Below are positions 1 through 6,249 of a stretch of DNA of 14,773 nt, one piece after another; the first letter of the stretch is position 1, and each line of letters starts with the position of its first letter. The stretch spans positions 1 to 14,773 of the forward strand of contig VSOD01000058.1 of assembly GCA_009774655.1 (NCBI GenBank). Reading direction: 5' to 3'. Both the position numbers and the translations under genes were made by a program. The notes under the pieces were generated by a model. That model made no database searches. It worked only from the letters and a program-made list of their open reading frames with translations, and was not told the origin of the DNA. Origin of the DNA: Lachnospiraceae bacterium. Its GTDB lineage: Bacteria; Bacillota_A; Clostridia; Lachnospirales; Lachnospiraceae.

Positions 1-25
1 TCAGATGTGTATAATAGAGAGCCAG
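1..25. other. Probable sequencing-adapter remnant at contig end (Nextera/Tn5 mosaic end)
   Basis: The first 14 bases, TCAGATGTGTATAA, are identical to the inner part of the Nextera read-1 adapter, which contains the engineered Tn5 mosaic end AGATGTGTATAAGAGACAG. The following bases (TAGAGAGCCAG) resemble the rest of that end only loosely. The hybrid mosaic end is not a natural genomic sequence, so I read this as adapter carry-over at a contig end. It supplies the in-frame TAA and TAG (12-17) that seem to interrupt the permease gene. Genomic sequence probably starts near base 20-25. Confidence 0.75.
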
Positions 26-59
26 ATGCGTCCGGCCGGCTTTCTTTCTGACACAGTAT

Positions 60-548
60 ATGGCACAGATGCTGGGAACGCTGCTGACACAGGGGGCGGT
101 CAATCTGCTTTTGGTTTTCGCAGGCTTTGCCTGTTTTGGAAAATATATGACAGTGCCGTCAGTTTCTGCTCTCATTGCTTTTGTGCCCTGCCTGCTTCTG
201 GCGGTGGCGCTGCGGCTTTTGATGATCGAAGTATTCAGCCTGCTTTGCTTTTTCACCACGGGATATCTGGGGATCGCCTGGACCAGGGCAGCGCTGTTCG
301 ACTTCTTCTCCGGGGCCATGATTCCGGTGGTCCTGTTTCCCGGGTGGCTGAAAACAGCCGCCTGCTGTACGCCTTTCCCCTATATGCTGCAGGTTCCGGT
401 GGCGGTGCTTCTGGGACAGGAGACGATGGCCGGGTTCGGGATGCCGGGGATATATGGACTGCAGATTGTTTGGATTCTGGTGTTTCTGGCGCTGCATGTC
501 CTTCTGTACAGTCTGGCGCGCAGAAATCTGACGATCGCAGGCGGATGA
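60..548 (+). CDS. ABC-2 type transporter permease, 5' partial
   Basis: C-terminal part of an integral membrane permease of an ABC exporter. The 162 visible residues are very hydrophobic, with about four to five membrane segments (around residues 12-30, 36-60, 68-90 and 135-155), and resemble the ABC-2 permease group of Pfam PF06182. The first in-frame ATG is at 60, but the frame upstream reads RPAFFLTQY, typical of an internal stretch of these permeases. The true protein therefore starts beyond the left edge, and the in-frame stops at 12-17 lie in probable adapter sequence. A second permease of the same family follows after a short gap, as expected for an operon of ATPase plus two permeases; the ATPase would lie to the left. 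Substrate cannot be told. Confidence 0.8.
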   Translation: MAQMLGTLLTQGAVNLLLVFAGFACFGKYMTVPSVSALIAFVPCLLLAVALRLLMIEVFSLLCFFTTGYLGIAWTRAALFDFFSGAMIPVVLFPGWLKTAACCTPFPYMLQVPVAVLLGQETMAGFGMPGIYGLQIVWILVFLALHVLLYSLARRNLTIAGG

Positions 549-603
549 GATGAGTTCAGGTATCAGGAGAGAGGAGAACAGGAAAAAGGGAGGAAAGGAA
601 ACG

Positions 604-1383
604 ATGATCAGGATTTTTCTGGGCATGAAGGCGCAGTATATCAAGACGGAAATGGAATATGCGGCGAATTTCTGGATGATGATTCTGTCGGGCGTGCTGA
701 GCCGCGTGGTGAGCATGGCGGCACCCTTTGTCATCTACAGCAATATTCCCGATATCGCGGGCTGGCAAAAGGATGAGATCTATCTGATCCTGTCGTTTCT
801 CTTTATTGCGGAGGGGCTTTGCAGCGTGCTGTTCGAGGGGATATGGCAGATGCCGGGCATGGTCTTTGCGGGCGAATTCGACTGTATCCTGTCGCGGCCT
901 GTCTCCCCGCTGTTTCAGGTGTTGTCCTACGGGATGGGACTGCAGGGCATCAGTGTGTTTCTGGTGGGTGCGGTCAGCATGCCGGTCTTTCTGCGGAGGC
1001 TGGGGCTGCTGCATCCGTGGGGCGTGGCCATGAGCCTGTTTTTGATCCTGTGCGGAACGGTATTGTGCATGTCGATCTACCTGCTTGGCAACAGCGTGGT
1101 GTTCTGGTTTGATGCAGGCGGCAGGACGGCGCTGCCCTACACGCTGTCCCAGCTGGGGCAGTATGCAAGATATCCGCTGGAACTCTACCCGGGAGTGGTG
1201 CGTTTCCTGCTGTTGTTCCTTGTGCCGTACGGATTTATCTGCGTCGTGCCGGTGGAGATCCTGCGGGGCAGCATGACATGGCCGTGGTGCTTTGGCGTGG
1301 CGGGGATGAGCGCAGGGTTCTTCCTGCTGGCGCGGGCCGTATTCTACAGGGGCATCCGGCACTATGAAAGTGTGGGGATGTAA
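604..1383 (+). CDS. ABC-2 type transporter permease
   Basis: A 259-residue membrane protein, probably the second permease of the exporter whose first permease ends just upstream. About six hydrophobic segments are visible. A central stretch, FDCILSRPVSPLFQVLS, fits the 'xxxRPVxxxxQ' signature of the PF06182 (ABC2_membrane_6) permeases. The frame is open from ATG 550, but ATG 604 is preceded by a good ribosome binding site (AGGAAAGGA, 591-599), so I chose it. Such pairs work with a separate ATPase, not in this window. The substrate is unknown; multidrug or peptide export would be guesses. The stop codon directly abuts the stop codon of the convergent WYL gene, leaving no room for a dedicated terminator. 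Confidence 0.85.
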   Translation: MIRIFLGMKAQYIKTEMEYAANFWMMILSGVLSRVVSMAAPFVIYSNIPDIAGWQKDEIYLILSFLFIAEGLCSVLFEGIWQMPGMVFAGEFDCILSRPVSPLFQVLSYGMGLQGISVFLVGAVSMPVFLRRLGLLHPWGVAMSLFLILCGTVLCMSIYLLGNSVVFWFDAGGRTALPYTLSQLGQYARYPLELYPGVVRFLLLFLVPYGFICVVPVEILRGSMTWPWCFGVAGMSAGFFLLARAVFYRGIRHYESVGM

Positions 1384-2349
1384 TCAGCCTTTTTGGCACT
1401 GCGCAGCCTGCCGCCTGAGCCGTTCTTTGATCTGTCCCAGGAAGGCCTCATTGCCGAGCACTTTGATCATGGGGCCAAAAGACAGGATTTCGATCAGAAG
1501 TTCGGTTTCCGTTTCTTTATTATAGTATAGTAAGCACTCGTAGGTGTCGTCACTCAGCCTGCGGGTGCTTTTCTCATAATTGGCAAATTGCAGTATGGCG
1601 CGTTCCAGTGCATTGCGGCGGTTTTTGATGAGGATGCGTACAGGCTCCTGATAGTAGGCGCGCTGCAAAAGCCGGTTTAGGTCCGGCGGCTGCCGGACGG
1701 TTCTGGAAGTCAACATCACTTCGCGTATGCGGCTCAGATTGAGGGTGATCACCTTCGGGCTTCGACGAAGATCCACCGCCAGCAGACGGAAGCAGTCGTT
1801 TTTCACGGAATATTCCAGACGGCACGGCAGATAGCTGTGATGCAGTCTGCGGTGGCAGCGCGATTCGTAGTGGATATCCACACATACGTGATTCTGGATT
1901 GCGGACAGGAGCGTCCGGAAGCGTTTCCTGTAGGCCGGATCCTGATAATCGTCCCTGTCGGCAAAACGGTCATAGTAATAGAAGTCGTCTGGCAGGTAAA
2001 GGGGTGGAACGTCGGCAAAGGCATGATTGATCGAATCGATCTCTTCTTCATCCAGGAAAAGGCCGATCTTATCGTCCAGCAGGATCGCTCGAATGTATGC
2101 TTTCTGCAAGTTGGTGAGAGGGACATAGAAGTCGGCGGACAGCCTTGTGTGCAGATAACCGTCCCGCTTCTCATAAAATCCCCACTCCTGCCGGGTCAGT
2201 CTGGGCAGCAGGTAGAGAACGCTTTCTGCAAAACAGGTGTCCTGGATGCGGGTCTTAAGTTCCTTCTCCGACAGGCAGGGGTTTTGGGTGACCAGGGATT
2301 GAATCACCTGAAAATAGCAGTTATATATTTCTGAGAATAGTTCTGTCAT
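1384..2349 (-). CDS. WYL-domain transcriptional regulator (short form)
   Basis: A 321-residue protein with a WYL domain, the Sm-like fold that in bacteria often senses ligands or nucleic acids and controls transcription of defence or repair genes. The core is visible at about residues 155-212: VDIHYESR, LPCRLEYSVKNDCFRLLAVDL and LNLSRIREV. A WCX-like C-terminal region follows (about 235-310). The N-terminal third is helical, without a clear HTH. ATG 2349 has a good site (AAAGGA) a few bases upstream. The alternative ATG 2379 would overlap the end of the upstream WYL gene by 11 bases but has its AAGG directly against the start. Either start implies translational coupling to that gene. I expect the two WYL proteins to act together, by analogy with the many tandem WYL pairs in Lachnospiraceae. 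Confidence 0.82.
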   Translation of the reverse strand: MTELFSEIYNCYFQVIQSLVTQNPCLSEKELKTRIQDTCFAESVLYLLPRLTRQEWGFYEKRDGYLHTRLSADFYVPLTNLQKAYIRAILLDDKIGLFLDEEEIDSINHAFADVPPLYLPDDFYYYDRFADRDDYQDPAYRKRFRTLLSAIQNHVCVDIHYESRCHRRLHHSYLPCRLEYSVKNDCFRLLAVDLRRSPKVITLNLSRIREVMLTSRTVRQPPDLNRLLQRAYYQEPVRILIKNRRNALERAILQFANYEKSTRRLSDDTYECLLYYNKETETELLIEILSFGPMIKVLGNEAFLGQIKERLRRQAAQCQKG

Positions 2350-2368
2350 AAGTTCCTTTCTGTCCTTT

Positions 2369-3697
2369 TCAATCTTCATCCTTAAAATAGAGACGATACA
2401 TCGTGAGAAGATCTCTCTGAAAACGTTCCTTAAGCAGCGGGCAGTCTGACTCTACAGAGACGATCCGTCCGATAAAAGTGCGGATCCACGGCAGCATCTC
2501 GTTGGCGTCAAACACGTCGATTTCATAGGTAAAAGTATCAGGTGCGGTTCGCCGGATGACGCCGCCTTTCCCCTCGCGCCGCAGACGGTTCAGGATATAG
2601 GCCTCGGCTCCTTCCCGGATATGGAGCGTCAGCTTCACATGTTCGATGCGCCGTCCGCTGCCTTTACGGTGAAAGTCCCGGTTGTTCAGAGCATGGAGGG
2701 CTGTGCGGTCCGCCGGATGGCCGGTTGTGCCTGATGAGGGGGCGCTTTGAAAAGACACGCCCCAGGCGGATGCTTTGTGCTGCTCCAGCTTTTCCCGGAT
2801 ATTTGTGTAGGATGGAAAGGGGGCGCCCGCCGTTACCGTCTTGACCGCATCCAGCCGAATGGCGGCAAAGCGCTTTTTGGACGGCAGATAGAGGCACAGA
2901 TAGCGTCTGCCTGTGCGTGTGCTGATAAAGATTTTCAGCGGAATGCCTTCGGTGTCCAGAAAGCGGTCCGATTTCGTGCTTTTGACGTGCAAAAGGACGG
3001 CCCTGTGTGCATGCATTGCCTGCAGGAGGGGAAGCAGCACTTCGTCCTCCAGCGTATGGACGAAGAAATTGTGCTTGATCCGGAACAGGTCGTTTTGGAA
3101 AGAGGCCGTGTCCATAATGGTGTGCCCGACCATGCCATGGGGTGAGAAAAGCTGATACAGCTTGATGGCATTTTTCAGCCCGGGGTGTGCGCCAGGAAGT
3201 TCCTGAAAAGGCGGATTGAGCCGGTACAGCACTTCTTTGCCCTTTTTTTCCTTGACCAGCATACCTTCCGCGGCATACTGGTTGCATTTGCGGCGGACAC
3301 TCTGGGGATCGAATATTCTACCGTAATCGGCAAGGAGACCGTCGGTGATCTCATCGGCCGTGCGGTCGGGGGATTTTCGCAGATAGTCCAGGATATAGAA
3401 ATGCAGCATGATGTCGTTGTCCGTGAAACTTTTGGCCTTCCATACCCGATACAGCGGATTCGTGTCGAGAAGATTGCTGTCAATGGACAGATAGATATTC
3501 TTGCCCTTCGCCGTTACGCTGCCGGCGTACTCCTGCCTGACATAGCCGGACAGCCAGCTTTCCAGCCGGCGGCGTTCGTTATCGTAGGTGCGGCCGCTCC
3601 AGCCGCCGAATTCGTCGCGGGTCTTAAAACCGTACACGAAGAAGTCGCGGAAAAGCGCCTTACCGTGGAAAAAATAAGTCTTGCAAAAGACTTTCAC
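2369..3697 (-). CDS. WYL-domain transcriptional regulator (long form), N-terminus uncertain
   Basis: Second WYL protein, first gene of the - strand pair. From the GTG at 3697 it would be 442 residues. It has a conserved N-terminal block (YGFKTRDEF, then SGRTYDNERRRLESWL, about residues 22-49), a winged-helix-like region (about 91-161) and a WYL region (about 231-291, including GRRYLCLYLPSKKRFAAIRL). The frame is open up to 3934, but residues upstream of LFRDFFVYGFK do not look like the family, where I would expect a short NFxxIRxYMRDF-like lead. No ATG with a ribosome binding site lies near the start of homology; GTG 3697 is the nearest in-frame candidate and has no visible site. The 5' end overlaps the tRNA-like element on the other strand. 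The start may have been lost by a deletion, so the gene could be broken at its 5' end. Confidence 0.7.
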   Translation of the reverse strand: MKVFCKTYFFHGKALFRDFFVYGFKTRDEFGGWSGRTYDNERRRLESWLSGYVRQEYAGSVTAKGKNIYLSIDSNLLDTNPLYRVWKAKSFTDNDIMLHFYILDYLRKSPDRTADEITDGLLADYGRIFDPQSVRRKCNQYAAEGMLVKEKKGKEVLYRLNPPFQELPGAHPGLKNAIKLYQLFSPHGMVGHTIMDTASFQNDLFRIKHNFFVHTLEDEVLLPLLQAMHAHRAVLLHVKSTKSDRFLDTEGIPLKIFISTRTGRRYLCLYLPSKKRFAAIRLDAVKTVTAGAPFPSYTNIREKLEQHKASAWGVSFQSAPSSGTTGHPADRTALHALNNRDFHRKGSGRRIEHVKLTLHIREGAEAYILNRLRREGKGGVIRRTAPDTFTYEIDVFDANEMLPWIRTFIGRIVSVESDCPLLKERFQRDLLTMYRLYFKDED

Positions 3698-3745
3698 AGC
3701 AATGCAAACTGGTTTATGCAGGTTCGAATCCTGCCCCGGTAAGGC
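3657..3745 (+). ncRNA. tRNA-like structured RNA element, candidate Y-RNA-like ncRNA or tRNA remnant
   Basis: The segment 3718-3734 is a perfect tRNA T-arm: 5-bp stem GCAGG/CCTGC around the 7-base loop TTCGAAT. It is followed at once by CCCGGTA. That 3' strand pairs with the 5' side over 12 positions with one mismatch (3657-3668 GCCTTACCGTGG against 3734-3745 CCCCGGTAAGGC), longer than a 7-bp acceptor stem. Between the strands is a 6-bp hairpin (AAGTCT 3676-3681 / AGACTT 3688-3693). Next comes AAACTGGTTT (3706-3715), where an anticodon arm would be, with no room for an anticodon loop. So it mimics tRNA but cannot decode. Known bacterial Y RNAs (YrlA group) have tRNA-like modules and lie beside Ro60-type genes; here a vWA/DUF2828 gene follows on the same strand. 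The assignment is inference; a decayed tRNA or attachment-site remnant is the alternative. Confidence 0.4.
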
Positions 3746-3803
3746 TGTCTTTGGTGGCTGACAAAGCGTAAGAGAAAGAGCAGAAGTAAAGCTGCAGCAT
3801 TTC

Positions 3804-4790
3804 ATGGGAATGACCGCGAAAGAGTACAGGAAGATGCTGTCCTCTCTGCGGGCGCATCTGAATGTGACGGAAGTGTATATGAGTGACAACCGCTGGGGCG
3901 AGATTGCGTATGCGGGGGTGGCTTCCAGGGCCAATGTGATTTACCGGAAGGCCTTTATGCTTCATGATCAGGAGCGGCGCGAAGCGTATCTGGAGGCAGT
4001 GCAGAATAACCGGGCGGCGATCCATGCAGATGTGTTGATGCCGCATGAGATTGTGGCGCAGTATACGGTGCGTTCCGGGTGGAGACTGCAGACAGGTGCG
4101 GAAGATGCGACGCTGGAAGCCCTGTGGAAGAACCTGCCGGCGATGGAGACAGCGGCCGAAAATGTTCTCTGCGTGGTGGACGGCTCCGGCAGTATGCTGT
4201 GTCCGGTGGGCGACGGCAATCTCACGGCGCTGCATGTTTCCAATGCGCTTGGCATCTACTTTGCGGAGCAGCTGCGCGGCGCATACCACGACAGGTTTAT
4301 TACCTTTTCAGCAAGCCCGAAGTATGTGGATCTGTCGGCCTGCAGGACACTTCGGGAAAAGCTGGAACTGGCGCTTGCATACAGTAACTGTACCAATACG
4401 AATATAGAGGCGACTTTTGAACTGATCCTGCAGACGGCGGTAAGAGGCCGGCTGGGGCAGCAGGAACTTCCGGGGACGGTGCTTGTCATCTCGGATATGG
4501 AGTTTGACATGGCGGTAAGAGGCAACGGCAAAAGAACGCTTTTTGATACGATCGGCAGACGCTTTGCGGCTCATGGCTACCGGATGCCGAAGCTGGTATT
4601 CTGGAATGTGAACAGCAGGACAAATGTGATCCCGGTGCGGGAGAATGAACTGGGCGTGGGGCTGGTCAGCGGCTTTTCCGTCAATGTCTGCAATATGGTC
4701 CTTTCCAATGAGCTGGATCCATATCAGTGCCTGAAAAAGGTGCTCGACGGGGAAAGATACAGAAGGGTGGAGGAAAGGTTGAATGCCTGA
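3804..4790 (+). CDS. DUF2828-like vWA-domain protein, N-terminally truncated
   Basis: The 328 residues match the C-terminal half of DUF2828 proteins, which carry a von Willebrand A domain and are similar in layout to Ro60/TROVE RNA-binding proteins. The vWA metal site is complete: DGSGS (126-130), a threonine at 199 and an aspartate at 231 in VISDMEFD. The lead-in KEYRKMLSSLRAHLNVTE and RANVIYRKAFMLHD are typical of the family. The frame keeps family-like residues upstream of ATG 3804 (QSVRERAEVKLQHF) until a TGA at 3759, and no ribosome binding site precedes the ATG. Full members usually run to 500-plus residues, so the N-terminal repeat half is missing. It may be a pseudogene remnant, or a free vWA domain translated from a weak start. 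It lies on the same strand as, and just after, the tRNA-like element. Confidence 0.7.
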   Translation: MGMTAKEYRKMLSSLRAHLNVTEVYMSDNRWGEIAYAGVASRANVIYRKAFMLHDQERREAYLEAVQNNRAAIHADVLMPHEIVAQYTVRSGWRLQTGAEDATLEALWKNLPAMETAAENVLCVVDGSGSMLCPVGDGNLTALHVSNALGIYFAEQLRGAYHDRFITFSASPKYVDLSACRTLREKLELALAYSNCTNTNIEATFELILQTAVRGRLGQQELPGTVLVISDMEFDMAVRGNGKRTLFDTIGRRFAAHGYRMPKLVFWNVNSRTNVIPVRENELGVGLVSGFSVNVCNMVLSNELDPYQCLKKVLDGERYRRVEERLNA

Positions 4791-4805
4791 AGGCGTGGCG
4801 CTGTA

Positions 4806-4834
4806 TTGTATTCTGTTTTTTCGCATGGTATAAT
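4806..4834 (+). promoter_or_regulatory. Promoter for the DUF3990 cassette
   Basis: TTGTAT (4806-4811) and TATAAT (4829-4834) are separated by 17 bases, a good sigma-A type promoter about 40 bases before the DUF3990 start. A second TATAAT lies at 4851-4856 but has no fitting -35 box. Confidence 0.55.
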
Positions 4835-4875
4835 CAAAATATTCAAATGTTATAATGTAAATTTGGGAGAATACT

Positions 4876-5565
4876 ATGAAAAGTTCCGAAATGACAGAGG
4901 AAATCTGTTCCTGCCATATTATCAGTACTAATGAACTGGTAACGCTTTATCATGGTTCAAAGTCGGGAATCCACGGTGCTATTGCGCCGGTAAGCCGGGA
5001 ACGCTGCGATTTTGGAAAAGGTTTTTATATGGGAACGGATCGAAGCCAGCCGCTGACGTTGATCTGTAATTATCCGGCCGCCAAAATATACACGTTAGAG
5101 GTTGATTTGTCGGATTTACGAATTCTTGATGTAGAGGCAGGGTTGGATTGGGCGTTGCTTATCGCATATCATCGTGGCAAGATGGAATCCATAAAGCACT
5201 CGGAGATCTATGAGAGATACGCGAATTTGGGCAAAGGATGTGATATGATCATCGGTTATATTGCCAATGACAGAATGTTTGTTGTTCTGGATCGCTTTTT
5301 CAACGGGGAGATTACCGATCTGGCGCTCATCAACAGCCTTTCGGCGTTGAAACTTGGTAAACAGTATGTAGCGTTAACAGCGACGGCATGTAAAAAAATA
5401 AAAATTCTTGAGGAAAAGGCGCTAACCGAAGAGAATCGTGCGAAATTAAAACAGGACAGTGAAGCCAACCGCTTTAAAGGCATTGCAATGGCAGATGAGA
5501 TATGCCGGCAATATCGTCGGGAAGGTCGTTTTTTTGATGAAATAGTAACGGAAGGTATACGCTGA
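4876..5565 (+). CDS. DUF3990 protein, probable ADP-ribosyltransferase-fold toxin
   Basis: A 229-residue protein of the DUF3990 family, which belongs to the ADP-ribosyltransferase fold by family knowledge. The N-terminal motif LYHGS (24-28, His26) and DFGKGFYMGT (45-54, Tyr51) correspond to the first strand His and the second-motif Tyr of H-Y-type transferases. I could not place the third catalytic residue with certainty. No signal peptide or membrane segment is seen, so it is cytoplasmic. ATG 4876 has GGGAG six bases upstream. The stop is 21 bases before the start chosen for the partner gene, implying one transcript. The coding sequence is AT-richer than its neighbours, consistent with lateral gain. 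I infer a toxin that modifies a host macromolecule, held in check by the downstream product; the target is unknown. Confidence 0.75.
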   Translation: MKSSEMTEEICSCHIISTNELVTLYHGSKSGIHGAIAPVSRERCDFGKGFYMGTDRSQPLTLICNYPAAKIYTLEVDLSDLRILDVEAGLDWALLIAYHRGKMESIKHSEIYERYANLGKGCDMIIGYIANDRMFVVLDRFFNGEITDLALINSLSALKLGKQYVALTATACKKIKILEEKALTEENRAKLKQDSEANRFKGIAMADEICRQYRREGRFFDEIVTEGIR

Positions 5566-5586
5566 GAAGGAGGCATGGTAATAAAG

Positions 5587-6015
5587 ATGGAAAGTCTTAC
5601 GCTTGAAAAGCGCCAGCTTTGCGATATACAGGGACGATTGTTTGAACTTGCGTTGAAAACGGGGTTAGATTGTCCGGCCTTTATAGAAGCTTTTATGAAC
5701 AGCAAAACCGCTGCCGCCCTTGATGATGTCTATGACCGCCTGCAATGGGCAGGGGAAGAATATATTCTGGAAGAATTGGACGATGAAGTGAAAGGACTAG
5801 GGAAAGCCGGCATAACCTATTCTCAGGAAGTAATGTACTGGGCGGGATATACTTACCGCTATTGGCATTACTATACGAATGAGTGCAGTCGTGAAATCTA
5901 TAAGACGGCGGATGCCAAAACAATGAATGAATGCTGGCCTGGTTTTCATACTTTTGATGTTGAGATGGCCATTGATGACCTGAAACAGATTTATGCGCTG
6001 AAAGGCGCTGAATAA
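5587..6015 (+). CDS. Partner of DUF3990 protein, DUF3791-like N-terminal half; probable antitoxin
   Basis: A 142-residue protein directly downstream of the DUF3990 gene. The first half ends in WAGEEYILEELDDEV and resembles DUF3791 proteins, which commonly sit beside DUF3990 genes. The second half (YWAGYTYRYWHYYTNECSRE and GFHTFDVEMAIDDLKQIY) is an aromatic-rich extension I have the impression of having seen on similar partner proteins, but cannot name. A strong AAGGAGG (5567-5573) lies 13 bases before ATG 5587; the in-frame ATG 5575 is only one base after it, so I prefer 5587. The antitoxin role is inferred from order and size, not from a known mechanism. Loss of this gene's function while its neighbour stays intact would argue against the role. 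Confidence 0.65.
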   Translation: MESLTLEKRQLCDIQGRLFELALKTGLDCPAFIEAFMNSKTAAALDDVYDRLQWAGEEYILEELDDEVKGLGKAGITYSQEVMYWAGYTYRYWHYYTNECSREIYKTADAKTMNECWPGFHTFDVEMAIDDLKQIYALKGAE

Positions 6016-6018
6016 AGA

Positions 6019-6216
6019 GTGGTGGAAGAAGTAAACATTTTACCGATTCAAAAACAGGATTGGAAGTTGCCGAAGGAGATTTTAGCGCCTGATGCGGTGC
6101 ATTTTCACAACAAATATAACGTTTCTTTGAAAGGAATCATCTGCCCGCCTCCTGAGTATATTCTACCCACATTCTACCCATTCTACTCATTCTTGTCAAC
6201 CGTTTGGTTAGAATGA
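6019..6216 (+). CDS. Short hypothetical ORF after the DUF3990 cassette
   Basis: A 65-codon frame opening with GTG three bases after the previous stop. The first 45 residues (for example ILPIQKQDWKLPKEI and FHNKYNVSLKGI) look like plausible protein, but the last 20 come from the left arm and loop of the downstream palindrome, so the natural end may have been replaced. There is no clear ribosome binding site, though coupling to the preceding stop is possible. I do not recognise a family. It may be a third cassette gene or a fragment. Confidence 0.3.
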   Translation: MVEEVNILPIQKQDWKLPKEILAPDAVHFHNKYNVSLKGIICPPPEYILPTFYPFYSFLSTVWLE

Positions 6217-6233
6217 GTAGAATGTGGGTAGAA
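6161..6233. repeat. Iterated palindrome between convergent genes, probable bidirectional terminator
   Basis: The left arm 6161-6193 and right arm 6210-6233 are reverse complements over 24 bases, with one extra 9-base unit (CATTCTACC) in the left arm. The arms consist of tandem 9-10 base units of the type ATTCTACCC / ATTCTACTC. The spacer ends in a small AACC-GTTT-GGTT hairpin (6198-6209). It lies between the + strand DUF3990 cassette and the - strand isoprenoid synthase-like gene, where a bidirectional terminator would sit, but no T-run follows on either strand. Confidence 0.75.
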
Positions 6234-6249
6234 ATACAATAAATCTTTT

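Noticed and set aside
556..1362. 268-codon - strand frame opposite the permease
   Set aside because: It is Gln/His/Arg-rich, as expected for the complement of a membrane protein gene, and the + strand frame has clear family features.
3661..3742. Functional tRNA gene
   Set aside because: The T-arm is perfect, but the acceptor-like stem has a mismatch, the D-loop GG is absent and there is no anticodon loop; kept only as a tRNA-like element.
6161..6233. CRISPR-like repeats
   Set aside because: Units are 9-10 bases with no spacers and are arranged as a palindrome; no cas genes are in the window.
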